From Burkholderiales bacterium (GTDB lineage: Bacteria; Pseudomonadota; Gammaproteobacteria; Burkholderiales; SG8-41): DNA of 38,134 nt. The position numbers and the translations under genes are program-made. The notes beneath the pieces are model-generated. The model saw only the letters and a program-made list of their open reading frames with translations. It was not told where the DNA came from and made no database searches. Within the stretch, counting starts at the first letter, position 1; each line of letters starts with the position of its first letter. Below, piece by piece: positions 1 to 8,328 of the stretch. The stretch spans positions 1 to 38,134 of the forward strand of contig JALHND010000017.1 of the NCBI GenBank assembly GCA_022843705.1, in the 5' to 3' direction.

Positions 1-2459
1 ATTTTCACCGCCGGCAGGTTGTTGAAGCGGTCCAGCGTGTCCGGTCCGGAGGAGTAATCCACGCTTGCCAGCGAGGACAGCGGCACCATTGAGCCCTTGT
101 CGGAACGCACGTAGACGGCGCCGACGTCGTCCGGCTTCTTGCGAAAGCCCGGCTCGGCCGACATCAGCACCTGCCAGGTGCGGCCGTACTTGTTGAAGTC
201 GTTGACATAGTAGGTGCCCAGCGTTGCGGCGAGCGAGCTGTAGAGTTCATCCACCGGCACGCCCAGCGTTTTTGCCTTTTCGCGGTCGGTCTGGACGTAG
301 AGCTGGGGCACATTGGCGCGCCACAGCGTGTTGACCTGGACGAACATCGGATCCTGCGCCACCGCGCCGAGGAACTGCTGGGTGACTTCGGCGAGCCGTT
401 TCGGCCCGCCTTCACCGCGGTTCTGCAGGTAGAACTCGAAACCGCCGGCGTTGCCGAGGCCGAAGATCGGCGGCGGATTGAAGCCGAGCACCAGCGCTTC
501 CTTGATGTGCCCGGTCTTCATGAAAAATTCGCCGACCAGCTGCGGCGTGGTCATCTTGCGTTCGTCCCAGTGTTTCTGGGTGACAAAAATCGTCGCCGCG
601 TTGTTGCGGAAGCCGCCGCCGAGGAAGTCGAAGCCGGTGAAGGCGATGGCGTAGTCGTTGGCGGGATTGGACTTGATCGCGTCGATGACTTCGCTGACGA
701 CCTTGTCGGTCCTCTCAAGGGTCGCGCCATCGGGCAACAGCACCGCGGCGATGTAGTAACCCTGGTCTTCGTCCGGCACCAGCGAACCCGGCGTGGCACG
801 CCAGAGGCCGGCGGTGATCGCCACCATGCCGATGAACAGCAGCAACGCGATGCCGCCGCGGCGCAGCATCCAGGTCACGCCGTCGACGTAACGGCCGGTC
901 ATGCGGCGGAACCAGTTGTTGAACCAGCGGAAGAAGCGGCCGGGCTCGCCGTGGGTACGCGACAGCATGAAGGCGCACAGGGCGGGTGACAGCGTCAGCG
1001 CAACGATGGCCGAGAACAGCACGGCGATGGAGATGGTCACCGCGAACTGCCGGTAGAGCTCGCCGGTCAGCCCGCCGAGGAAGGCGATCGGCACGAACAC
1101 GGCACACATGGTCAGCGTCATCGCGATGATCGGGCCGGTGACTTCCTTCATCGCCTTGATGGCGGCGTCACGCGCCTCCAGCTTTTCCTCGCGCATGATG
1201 CGCTCGACGTTTTCCAGCACGACGATGGCATCATCGACGACGATGCCGATGGCCAGCACCATGCCGAACAGCGTCAGCGTGTTGATCGAATAACCGAGCA
1301 TCAGCAGGCCGGCGAAAGTGCCGATCAGGGACACCGGCACCGCGGCGAAGGGGATCAGCGTGGCGCGCCAGTTCTGCAGGAATATGAACACCACCAGGAA
1401 CACCAGCAGCATGGCTTCGGCCAGGGTTTTGGCGACCTCGCGGATCGAGACTGCGACAAAGCGGGTGGTGTCGTAGACGGCGGCGTGTTCAAAGCCCTGC
1501 GGGAAGCGCTGCTTCAGCCGGTCCATCTCGGCGGTGACGAGGTCGGCGGTGGCCAGCGCGTTGGCGCCCGGCTGCAGGAAAATGCCGACCAGCGTCGCCG
1601 ATTTGCCGTTGACACGGCCGATGAACTCGTAATCCTTGGAGCCGAGTTCGACGCGGGCGACATCCTTCAGCCGCAGCAGCGAGCCGTCAGGATTGGCGCG
1701 GACGACGATGTTCTCGAATTCCGCGGGCTCCGACAGCCGGCCCTGGGTGGTGATGGTGTAGACCAGTTCCTGCGGGCCGCCGGTCGGCGACTGGCCGATC
1801 TTGCCGGCCGCGAACTGCGCGTTCTGTTCGTTCAGCGCGCGCAGCAGGTCACCGGGCGTGACTTTCAGCTGGGCCATGCGGTCCGGACGCGTCCAGATGC
1901 GCATCGCATAGTCCTTGGCGCCGAAAATCTGCACGTTGGTGGTGCCCGGGATGCGTTTCAGCGCGTCGAGCACGTTCAGCGTCACGTAGTTCGAAATGAA
2001 CAGGTCGTCGTAACGGCCGTCGGGCGAGGTGAAGGCAATCACCTGCAGGAAGGACGAGGAGCCTTTTTCAACGGTCACGCCCTGGCGCCGCACTTCCTGC
2101 GGCAGCCGCGGCTCGACCTGCTTGACGCGGTTGTTGACGTTGAGGGCAGCCGTGTCGACATCGGCGCCGATCTCGAAGGTGACCTGGATCTCGACCACGC
2201 CCTGGGCGGTGGAGGTCGAGCTCATGTAGAGCATCTTCTCGACGCCGTTGATCTGGTTTTCCAGCGGCGCGGCGACGGTCTGTTCCAGCACCTGGGCCGA
2301 TGCGCCCGGGTATACCGCGCGCACGGTGACCACCGGCGGGGCGATTTCGGGATATTGCGCAATCGGCAGCGCGCGCATCGAGGCGAGGCCGGCGATGACG
2401 ATGAAGATCGACAGCACCGCGGCGAAGATCGGGCGGTCGATGAAGAAGCGTGAAATCAT
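1..2459 (-). CDS. RND efflux pump inner-membrane subunit (HAE1/AcrB-MexB type), 3' end cut by window
   Basis: This is the proton-driven inner-membrane pump of a tripartite drug efflux system, which exports hydrophobic compounds through an adaptor and an outer-membrane channel. The protein starts MISRFFIDRPIFAAVLS, the usual first helix and Arg-Pro-Ile-Phe motif of the family. About 819 codons are visible of the roughly 1050 expected; the C-terminal helices lie outside the window. The transmembrane segment around residue 400 reads GMVLAIGIVVDDAIVV, with both Asp residues of the proton relay present. The large periplasmic porter and docking segments follow in normal order with no frameshift. 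The start at 2459 lies 29 bp after the adaptor stop, so the two genes form one operon. No outer-membrane channel gene is visible; it may lie beyond the window start or elsewhere. The substrate cannot be read from the sequence. Confidence 0.95.
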   Translation of the reverse strand, partial: MISRFFIDRPIFAAVLSIFIVIAGLASMRALPIAQYPEIAPPVVTVRAVYPGASAQVLEQTVAAPLENQINGVEKMLYMSSTSTAQGVVEIQVTFEIGADVDTAALNVNNRVKQVEPRLPQEVRRQGVTVEKGSSSFLQVIAFTSPDGRYDDLFISNYVTLNVLDALKRIPGTTNVQIFGAKDYAMRIWTRPDRMAQLKVTPGDLLRALNEQNAQFAAGKIGQSPTGGPQELVYTITTQGRLSEPAEFENIVVRANPDGSLLRLKDVARVELGSKDYEFIGRVNGKSATLVGIFLQPGANALATADLVTAEMDRLKQRFPQGFEHAAVYDTTRFVAVSIREVAKTLAEAMLLVFLVVFIFLQNWRATLIPFAAVPVSLIGTFAGLLMLGYSINTLTLFGMVLAIGIVVDDAIVVLENVERIMREEKLEARDAAIKAMKEVTGPIIAMTLTMCAVFVPIAFLGGLTGELYRQFAVTISIAVLFSAIVALTLSPALCAFMLSRTHGEPGRFFRWFNNWFRRMTGRYVDGVTWMLRRGGIALLLFIGMVAITAGLWRATPGSLVPDEDQGYYIAAVLLPDGATLERTDKVVSEVIDAIKSNPANDYAIAFTGFDFLGGGFRNNAATIFVTQKHWDERKMTTPQLVGEFFMKTGHIKEALVLGFNPPPIFGLGNAGGFEFYLQNRGEGGPKRLAEVTQQFLGAVAQDPMFVQVNTLWRANVPQLYVQTDREKAKTLGVPVDELYSSLAATLGTYYVNDFNKYGRTWQVLMSAEPGFRKKPDDVGAVYVRSDKGSMVPLSSLASVDYSSGPDTLDRFNNLPAVK

Positions 2460-2488
2460 GATTCAGTCCGTTTCTCGTTGAGCGCGGC

Positions 2489-3715
2489 TCAGGACTGCTT
2501 TTGCGGCGTGTCCGCCGGTTTTTTTGCGGCCGGTTTGGCTCCGGTCTTGCCCGGCGGCTGCGGAGCGTCCTTCTGCGCCGCCGGATCGACGATACTCACC
2601 GGGGTGCCGGGCGCGAAGATCTTGGCCATGCCGTCGATGATCACGCGTTCGCCGGCCTTGAGACCGGAGTTGATGATCCAGCCGTCGGCCGTCCAGGCGC
2701 CGACCTCCACCGGGCGCGGCTCCGCCTTCGATTCCGCATTGGCGATATAGACAAACTTGCCGGTTGGTCCTTCGAGCACTGCACGCTGCGGCACGACGAT
2801 CACATTGGGCCGCACGGCGCCGGAGAGGGTGATGCGCACGAATTCTCCGGCACGCAGCAGGTTGCCCGGATTGGGAAACTCGGCGCGTGTCTCGGTGGTG
2901 CCGGTCTGGGTATTGACGCGGGCGTCGACGAAATTGACCACGCCGGGCCGTGAATATTCGCTGCCGTCGGAGAGTTTGACCGTCGCCTTCAGCCTGCCGT
3001 CGCCCGGCAGTTTGATGCGGCCGGCTTCGGCATCACGCCGCAGGGCCAGCGTGTCGCGGTCGGAAACGCCGAAGATCACGTACATCGGATCGGTCTGGGT
3101 CACGGTGGTCAGCAGCACGCCGGGGCCCGAAACCAGCGATCCTTCGGAGACCGCGGCGCGGCCGGTGACACCGGCGATCGGCGACTCGACGCGTGTCCAT
3201 TCGAGGTTCAGCTGCGCTTCGTTGACGCGGGCGCGCACGCTGGCGACCTGGGCCGCGGCGATGCGCTCGGCCGAGGTGGCATCGTCGAATTCCTTCTGGC
3301 TCACCGCCCTTGATTCGTACACCGGTTTCAGCCGCGCCAGTTCGCGCTGGGCCTGCTGCAGCTGGGCTTCGGCGACGCCGAGGTCCGCCTTTGCGCGCTC
3401 CAGCGCCAGCTGGAAGGGGGCGGGATCGATGGTGAACAGCGATTCGCCCTGCCTGACGCTGCTGCCCTCGCGGAAATTGCGCTTGATCAGGATGCCGCTG
3501 ACGCGGGCGCGGATTTCGGTTTCGCGGTAACCCGCGGTCTGCGCGGTGTACTCGAGATTCACCGGCAGGTCGCGCGCCTCGGTGATCATGACGCTGACCG
3601 GTGGCGGCGGAAATCCGCCGGCCGGCGGACCGCCTGCGGGACCGCAGGCGGCGAGCAGCAGGGAGGCCGCAGTCGCGGCGATGAGGGGGAGCAGACGGGG
3701 CGCGGATGTATTCAT
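2489..3715 (-). CDS. RND efflux periplasmic adaptor lipoprotein (AcrA/MexA type)
   Basis: This is a membrane fusion protein linking the RND pump to an outer-membrane channel, 408 aa, close to the normal family length. The N-terminus is a lipoprotein signal with lipobox LAAC at residues 21-24, so Cys24 would be acylated and the protein held at the inner membrane facing the periplasm. A biotinyl-lipoyl-like segment (RARVSGILIKRNFREGSSV), an alpha-helical hairpin rich in Ala, Gln and Glu, a second lipoyl half (VESPIAGVTGRAAVSEG) and a beta-barrel region follow. The C-terminal tail is Lys/Pro/Ala rich and looks disordered. The reading frame stays open upstream, but the start at 3715 is chosen because it begins the signal peptide and has an AGGGA site upstream. 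It is the first gene of the pump operon and faces the TetR gene across the operator at 3777-3804. Confidence 0.95.
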   Translation of the reverse strand: MNTSAPRLLPLIAATAASLLLAACGPAGGPPAGGFPPPPVSVMITEARDLPVNLEYTAQTAGYRETEIRARVSGILIKRNFREGSSVRQGESLFTIDPAPFQLALERAKADLGVAEAQLQQAQRELARLKPVYESRAVSQKEFDDATSAERIAAAQVASVRARVNEAQLNLEWTRVESPIAGVTGRAAVSEGSLVSGPGVLLTTVTQTDPMYVIFGVSDRDTLALRRDAEAGRIKLPGDGRLKATVKLSDGSEYSRPGVVNFVDARVNTQTGTTETRAEFPNPGNLLRAGEFVRITLSGAVRPNVIVVPQRAVLEGPTGKFVYIANAESKAEPRPVEVGAWTADGWIINSGLKAGERVIIDGMAKIFAPGTPVSIVDPAAQKDAPQPPGKTGAKPAAKKPADTPQKQS

Positions 3716-3776
3716 TTTTTTGGGTTCCCTGATGGCGGCCGGGAGGATATGCCGGCAGCATGTATGAGCGCGACAG

Positions 3777-3804
3777 TTTACATACAGGCATGAATGTATG
3801 TAAA
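3777..3804. promoter_or_regulatory. AcrR-like operator: perfect inverted repeat
   Basis: The sequence shows a perfect 10-bp inverted repeat, TTTACATACA / TGTATGTAAA, with an 8-bp spacer (GGCATGAA). It lies in the 139-bp gap between the divergent pump operon and the TetR-family gene. From memory, the inner half-sites TACATACA and TGTATGTA, 8 bp apart, match the E. coli AcrR operator upstream of acrAB. Its position suggests one repressor dimer (or pair of dimers) controls both directions, including the repressor's own gene. The regulatory role is inferred; the dyad is seen directly. Confidence 0.85.
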
Positions 3805-3854
3805 GTACCGTTTTATGACAAAGGCCGCCAACGGCCCGCAGCAACCGGAGGAAC

Positions 3855-4577
3855 ATGGTCAGACGCACCAGGGACGAGGCGGTCGAGACCCGCAACCAGA
3901 TTCTTGACGCGGCGGAGAGGGTATTCAGCGCACGCGGCGTGTCGCGCACCTCGCTGTCGGACATCGCGGATGCGGCATCGGTGACCCGCGGCGCCATTTA
4001 CTGGCATTTCAAGGACAAGGCCGACCTGTTCTGCGAAATGGTGGCGCGGGTCACGATGCCGATGGAGGACGCGCCCTGCCAGATCAGTCCGGCGCAGGAA
4101 GCCGATCCGCTGGCGGGCGTGCGCGCGATGCTGACCGGCATCCTCGAGCGCACCTCGGGCGATGCCCAGGCGCGCCGGGTTTTTCACATCGTGTTCAACA
4201 AATGCGAGTACGTCGACGAGATGGAGCCCGTATGGCAGCGGTTCCGCGTAATGCAGGCGGGCTGCCTCGATCGCCTGCAGCAGGGGCTGGCCGCCGCCAT
4301 CATTCGCGGCCAGCTTCCGGCGACACTCGATGCACGCGCCACCGCGGTGGGCCTGCATGCGCTGGTCAACGGCATGATCAGCAAGCTGGTGATGGATCCT
4401 GACCACCTGCCGGCAAAAACCGATGCGGCGGGCATCATTGAAGTGTTCATCGACGGCATCCGCAGCGCGCCGGTGAGGTCCGTGGCCGCCGGCAAGGCAG
4501 TGAAGCGCCCGCCGCCGAAGCCGCGCGCGCACCGCAAGAAGGCGGTCCGGTCCGCGCCACGCCGGCGTCGCGCCTGA
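3855..4577 (+). CDS. TetR/AcrR-family repressor of the efflux operon
   Basis: This is a drug-sensing transcriptional repressor, 240 aa. Residues about 10-60 form the TetR DNA-binding domain (TRNQILDAAERVFSARGV, then SLSDIADAASVTRGAIYWHF), ending in the typical YWHFKDKADLF of the AcrR/TtgR/SmeT group. The C-terminal half is the ligand-binding and dimer domain. The last 30 residues are strongly basic and Pro/Ala rich (KRPPPKPRAHRKKAVR), an extension beyond the usual AcrR end that may be disordered. The start has a GGAGG site 5 nt upstream. Its place opposite the adaptor gene, with a perfect AcrR-like dyad between, supports local repression that effector binding relieves. It converges on the next gene with only 14 bp between stop codons. 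The ligand is unknown. Confidence 0.93.
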   Translation: MVRRTRDEAVETRNQILDAAERVFSARGVSRTSLSDIADAASVTRGAIYWHFKDKADLFCEMVARVTMPMEDAPCQISPAQEADPLAGVRAMLTGILERTSGDAQARRVFHIVFNKCEYVDEMEPVWQRFRVMQAGCLDRLQQGLAAAIIRGQLPATLDARATAVGLHALVNGMISKLVMDPDHLPAKTDAAGIIEVFIDGIRSAPVRSVAAGKAVKRPPPKPRAHRKKAVRSAPRRRRA

Positions 4578-4591
4578 ACTGAAAGCCGGTT

Positions 4592-7273
4592 TCAGGCGTC
4601 CCAGGGCGCCATGGCCGTGGCCGCAATGCCGTAACGTTTTATGGCATCCGCGACCGTTTCACGGCTGATGCCGCCGTCGTCGGCCAGCGCCGCCAGCGCG
4701 GCAATCGCGATGTGGTGGCGATCCATCTCGAAAAAACGGCGCAGCTTCTCGCGGGTGTCGCTGCGGCCGTAACCGTCGGTGCCGAGCGCGACATAACGCC
4801 GCGGCACCCAGGTCCGGATCAGGTCGGGTACTGCACTGACATGGTCGGAGGCGGCGATGACCGGCCCCGCGTGCGCGGCGAGCGATGTTTCGACATGGGA
4901 TATCCGTGGCGTCGTTCCGGGATTGATCCGGTTGTGGCGGGCGCAGGCCATGCCGTCGCGGCGCAGCTCGCTCCAGCTGGTGACGCTCCAGACATTCGCG
5001 GCAATGCCGAAGTCCTGCTGCAGCAGTTCCGCCGCGGCGATCGATTCGCGCAGGATGGTGCCGCTGCCGAGCAGCTGCACGGCAGCATCGGGTTTCCACT
5101 GCAACAGGTACATGCCCTTGAGGATGCCGTCGCGCGCGCCTTCCGGCATCGCCGGCTGCGCGTAGTTTTCGTTCATCACGGTGATGTAATAGAACACGTC
5201 CTCCTGCGCTTCGAGCATGCGCCGGGTGCCGTCCTCGATGATCGTCGCCAGCTCGTAGCCATAGGCCGGATCCCAGGCGCGGCAGTTGGGCACCGTGGAT
5301 GCGATCAGCTGCGAGGAGCCGTCCTGGTGCTGCAGGCCTTCGCCGGAGAGCGTGGTGCGGCCGGCGGTGGCACCTATCAGGAAACCCCTGGAGCGGCAGT
5401 CTCCGGCCTGCCAGATCAGGTCGCCGACGCGCTGGAAACCGAACATCGAATAGAAAATGTAGAAGGGCAGCATCGGCGTGCCGTGCACGCTGTAACTGGT
5501 GGCGGCGGCTATCCACGACGACATCGCGCCGGCCTCGTTGATGCCTTCCTCGAGGATCTGCCCGTCCTGCGCCTCCTTGTAATAGAGCAGCTCGTCGCGG
5601 TCCTCGGGCTCGTAGAGCTGGCCGAACGGCGAATAGATCGCGACCTGGCGGAACAGCGACTGCATGCCGAAGGTGCGCGCCTCGTCGGCGACGATGGGCA
5701 CGATGTTCTTTCCGATCGCCGGATCCTTCAGCATCTGTGCCAGCAACTTGACGAAGCTCATGGTCGTCGATTCCTCGCGTCCGTTGGAGCCCTCGGTGAT
5801 GCGGGAATAAGCCCCGGCCTTCGGTACTGCCGGCGTTTGTGTGGTGGTGACACGTGCCGGCAGGTAGCCGCCGAGGGTTTTGCGCCGGGCATGCAGGTAG
5901 CGCATCTCCGGGCTGTCGTCGGCGGGTTTCCAGAATTTCAGCGCCCTGACATCGGCATCGGGAATCGGCAGCGCGAATCGGTCGCGGAAGGCGAGCAGGG
6001 CGTCGTCTTCCATTTTTTTCTGCTGGTGCGCGCCCATCTTGCCCTGGCCCCAGTGGCCCATGCCGTACCCCTTCTTGGTCTGGGCGAGGATCACCGTCGG
6101 CCGGCCGCGATGGTTCATTGCGGCGTGGTAGGCGGCATGGATCTTCACCGGATCGTGGCCGCCGCGGCGCAGGCGGTCGATGTCCTCGTCCGACAGGTGC
6201 GACACCAGCGCCTGCAGCTCGGGATCCTTGTTGAAGAAATGTTCGCGGTTGAAGCGGCCGTCGGTGGCGGCGTATTTCTGGAATTCGCCGTCCACCGTTT
6301 CGTGCAGCCGCTTGAGGATCACGTTGTCGGCGTCGCGCGCGAACAGGGGATCCCACTCCGAGCCCCACAGCAGCTTGATCACATGCCAGCCGGCGCCGGA
6401 GAACAGGCCTTCGAGTTCCTGGATCAGCGAGCCGTTGCCGCGCACCGGGCCGTCGAGCCGCTGCAGGTTGCAGTTGACGACGAAGATCAGGTTGTCGAGG
6501 CCTTCGCGCGAGGCCAGCGACAGGCCGGCCAGCGATTCCGGCTCGTCCATTTCGCCGTCACCGACAAAGGCCCAGACCTTGCGCCCCGCGGTTTTCTGGA
6601 TGCCGCGATGCTCGAGGTAACGCATGAATCGAGCCTGGTAGATTGCGTTGACGGGCCCCAGGCCCATCGAGGCGTTGGGGAACTGCCAGAAGTCCGGCAT
6701 CAGCCAGGGATGGCAGTACGAGGAAAGGCCGCTGCCGGGGCCGCCGGTCTCGCGGCGGTAGTTGTCGAGCTGCGCCTCGGTGAGCCGGCCCTCCAGCCAG
6801 GCGCGGGCATAGATGCCGGGCGCGGCGTGAGGCTGGAAAAACACCGCATCGCCGTTCTGGCCGGCGCGGAAGAAATGGTTGAAGCCGACTTCGAACAGGT
6901 CGGCAATCGAGGCGTAGGTCGCGATATGTCCGCCGAGTTCGGCGGCGCCTCGGTTGGCGCGCACCACCATCGCCAGCGCATTCCAGCGCACCAGCGCCGA
7001 GATGCGTGCCTCGATGTCGAGGTTGCCCGGGAACTGCGGCTGTTCCGCGAGCGCGATGGAATTGCAGTACGGCGTGTTCAGCACCGGTGGCATCGGCACG
7101 CGTTTCGCACGCGCCTCGTCGAGCAGCTTGCGCAACAGGTAGGTCGCGCGTTCGCGGCCGCCGGATTCGATCAGCGAATTGAAGGCGTCGAGCCATTCAC
7201 GGGTTTCGACGGGATCGGGATCGGCGGGCATCACGCGCCAGAAGGCGGCGGCCAGTTCGGACAAATCGGTCAT
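4592..7273 (-). CDS. aceE: AceE-type 2-oxoacid dehydrogenase E1 (pyruvate dehydrogenase E1 or MdeB-like paralogue)
   Basis: This is a thiamine-diphosphate-dependent, homodimeric E1 that decarboxylates a 2-oxoacid and passes the acyl group to a lipoyl E2. At 893 aa it is full length for AceE. The TPP motif is intact: GDGEMDEPE at about 238-246, followed by NCNLQRLDGP. The region GKMGAHQQKKM keeps the His (about 416) expected from E. coli AceE. A loop I recall as QHEDGHSH in E. coli reads QHQDGSSQ here (about 648-655), so two His positions are changed, which may shift substrate choice. No aceF or lpd follows, unlike a normal pdh operon. The divergent Lrp-type gene recalls the mdeR/mdeB layout of Pseudomonas putida, where the E1 acts on 2-oxobutyrate. 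The start at 7273 has a GGAGG site. The family is certain; the substrate is not. Confidence 0.93.
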   Translation of the reverse strand: MTDLSELAAAFWRVMPADPDPVETREWLDAFNSLIESGGRERATYLLRKLLDEARAKRVPMPPVLNTPYCNSIALAEQPQFPGNLDIEARISALVRWNALAMVVRANRGAAELGGHIATYASIADLFEVGFNHFFRAGQNGDAVFFQPHAAPGIYARAWLEGRLTEAQLDNYRRETGGPGSGLSSYCHPWLMPDFWQFPNASMGLGPVNAIYQARFMRYLEHRGIQKTAGRKVWAFVGDGEMDEPESLAGLSLASREGLDNLIFVVNCNLQRLDGPVRGNGSLIQELEGLFSGAGWHVIKLLWGSEWDPLFARDADNVILKRLHETVDGEFQKYAATDGRFNREHFFNKDPELQALVSHLSDEDIDRLRRGGHDPVKIHAAYHAAMNHRGRPTVILAQTKKGYGMGHWGQGKMGAHQQKKMEDDALLAFRDRFALPIPDADVRALKFWKPADDSPEMRYLHARRKTLGGYLPARVTTTQTPAVPKAGAYSRITEGSNGREESTTMSFVKLLAQMLKDPAIGKNIVPIVADEARTFGMQSLFRQVAIYSPFGQLYEPEDRDELLYYKEAQDGQILEEGINEAGAMSSWIAAATSYSVHGTPMLPFYIFYSMFGFQRVGDLIWQAGDCRSRGFLIGATAGRTTLSGEGLQHQDGSSQLIASTVPNCRAWDPAYGYELATIIEDGTRRMLEAQEDVFYYITVMNENYAQPAMPEGARDGILKGMYLLQWKPDAAVQLLGSGTILRESIAAAELLQQDFGIAANVWSVTSWSELRRDGMACARHNRINPGTTPRISHVETSLAAHAGPVIAASDHVSAVPDLIRTWVPRRYVALGTDGYGRSDTREKLRRFFEMDRHHIAIAALAALADDGGISRETVADAIKRYGIAATAMAPWDA

Positions 7274-7349
7274 CGGGGTTTTCCTCCGCGCGCGGGCTCG
7301 CGCGCCACACCCGGGATGCTACGCGCAGGGGTGCGGCATGGGGTTTCGT

Positions 7350-7418
7350 ATATGCTTGTTTTTAAACATTAATTAAGCATATAATGCTGAAAAGCAATAT
7401 TTATGAGGCATATAATGC
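7350..7418. promoter_or_regulatory. Lrp-type operator cluster and promoter
   Basis: This is an AT-rich stretch between the divergent E1 and Lrp-family genes. Two copies of GCATATAATGC occur at 7377-7387 and 7408-7418. Each is the core of a dyad (AGCAT-ATA-ATGCT and GGCAT-ATA-ATGCC), and they lie 31 bp apart, three helical turns. An inverted repeat ATATGCTT (7350-7357) / AAGCATAT (7375-7382) overlaps the first copy. TATAAT at 7380-7385 inside the first copy, with TTGTTT at 7356-7361 (18-bp spacer), makes a plausible rightward promoter. The second copy covers the start codon of the regulator. Binding by the neighbouring Lrp-like protein is inferred. Confidence 0.65.
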
Positions 7419-7945
7419 CGAAAATACAGATCGGATCGATTGATCTGGATGCAACAGACTGGAAAATCCTCGCCCGGCTGCAGGAGGATGCCCGGCTGAG
7501 CAACGTCGAACTGGCGCGTGCGGTGAACCTGTCGCCGTCGCCCTGCCTGGCACGGGTGCGGCGGTTGGAGGAGGGCGGACTGATCGGCAGTTATGTGACG
7601 CTGCTCGATCCGCTGAGACTGGGGCTGACGGTATCGGTGTTCATCCAGGTGCGGCTTGAGCGCCAGGTGGAGAAGGCGCTGGAAACCTTCGAGGCGGCGA
7701 TCGCGGAGCGGCCGGAAGTCATGGAGTGTTACCTGATGACCGGCGACTCGGATTACATGCTGAGGGTGATGGTGGCCGACGTGCAGGCGCTGGAGCGCTT
7801 CATCGTCGATTTCCTGGCAAAGATACCCGGGGTGGGCAACCTGAAATCGAGCTTCGCGCTGAAACAGGTCAAATACAAGACGGCCCTGCCGCTGCCCGGC
7901 CTGGGCCCGGCGCAGAAAACCCCGCGCCGCAGGCCTGCGCGCTGA
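7415..7945 (+). CDS. Lrp/AsnC-family transcriptional regulator
   Basis: This is a 176-aa DNA-binding regulator of amino-acid or 2-oxoacid metabolism type. The N-terminal winged HTH ([19 protein letters not shown], then [20 protein letters not shown]) is followed by the RAM ligand-binding domain with the typical GDSDYMLRV. The tail after residue 155 is Pro/Arg rich. The start at 7415 is preferred over an in-frame ATG at 7403, because GAGG lies 6 nt before 7415 while nothing like a ribosome site precedes 7403. The gene is divergent from the AceE-type E1 and overlaps an operator-like dyad at its own start, so autorepression and control of the E1 gene are likely. An MdeR-like role (response to a methionine or 2-oxobutyrate signal) is possible but unproven. 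Confidence 0.9.
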   Translation: MPKIQIGSIDLDATDWKILARLQEDARLSNVELARAVNLSPSPCLARVRRLEEGGLIGSYVTLLDPLRLGLTVSVFIQVRLERQVEKALETFEAAIAERPEVMECYLMTGDSDYMLRVMVADVQALERFIVDFLAKIPGVGNLKSSFALKQVKYKTALPLPGLGPAQKTPRRRPAR

Positions 7946-7958
7946 GGCGCGCGGCGCT

Positions 7959-8231
7959 TCAGCGCTTGCGGAAGAAGTTGCCGGGACGCGCTGCCGGAGG
8001 GCCGGCGCGTTCATCCTTGTGGCGGAAACTGATGCGGCCCTTGTTCAGGTCATAGGGCGAGATTTCGATGGTCACCTTGTCGCCGGCCAGGATGCGGATG
8101 CGGTGCTTGCGCATCTTCCCCGAGGCATAGGCGGTCAGCGTGTGGCCGTTGACGAGCGTGACCCTGAACATCGTGTTGGGCAGCACCTCTTCGATGACGC
8201 CTTCGTACTCGACCATTTCTTCCTTGGACAT
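7959..8231 (-). CDS. infA: Translation initiation factor IF-1, extended second copy
   Basis: IF-1 binds the ribosomal A site during initiation. The first 72 residues are a full S1/OB-fold IF-1 ([18 protein letters not shown], then the conserved [10 protein letters not shown] and [18 protein letters not shown]). The protein is 90 aa rather than about 72, with an extra basic, Gly/Pro-rich tail ending GNFFRKR. Betaproteobacteria often carry such a longer second infA besides the one in the ribosomal protein cluster, so this is probably infA2. The start at 8231 has GGGAG upstream. It is the second gene after cspA on the same strand, and the only space between carries two hairpins, one with a T-tract. 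That leaves little room for its own promoter, so it may depend on read-through from cspA. Confidence 0.93.
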   Translation of the reverse strand: MSKEEMVEYEGVIEEVLPNTMFRVTLVNGHTLTAYASGKMRKHRIRILAGDKVTIEISPYDLNKGRISFRHKDERAGPPAARPGNFFRKR

Positions 8232-8260
8232 TCTGATTCTCCCTGTCGTGTGCTCCAAAA

Positions 8261-8294
8261 GGAAAAGCCGCGTGCACTTGGGACGCACGCGGCT
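8261..8294 (-). terminator. Rho-independent terminator between cspA and infA2
   Basis: On the minus strand, a perfect 10-bp stem AGCCGCGTGC / GCACGCGGCT with a 9-nt loop is followed by TTTTCCTTTT. It lies after cspA and ends about 30 bp before the infA2 start. The CC inside the T-tract may make it leaky. Confidence 0.8.
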
Positions 8295-8300
8295 CGCGCT

Positions 8301-8321
8301 GCGGGCGGGATTCCCGCCCGC
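8301..8321 (-). repeat. GC-rich hairpin after cspA stop
   Basis: A perfect inverted repeat GCGGGCGGGA / TCCCGCCCGC with a single central base lies just after the cspA stop. It has no T-tract of its own, so it is more likely an RNA 3'-end stabiliser, or part of a double-hairpin terminator with the stem at 8266-8294. Confidence 0.6.
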
Positions 8322-8328
8322 GCGGTGA

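Noticed and set aside
4579-4595. CTGAAA / TTTCAG repeat at the TetR-aceE convergence
   Set aside because: It is only six bases per arm, overlaps the aceE stop codon and has no T-tract; too weak to call as a terminator.
4712-7372. 886-codon ORF on the plus strand opposite aceE
   Set aside because: It mirrors the full E1 gene, has low-complexity Ala/Arg/Gly/Val composition and no recognisable domain. Shadow frames of this kind are expected from GC-rich third positions.
7403-7414. Earlier ATG for the Lrp-type gene at 7403
   Set aside because: There is no ribosome site before it, while GAGG precedes 7415, and the added residues are encoded by the operator copy itself.
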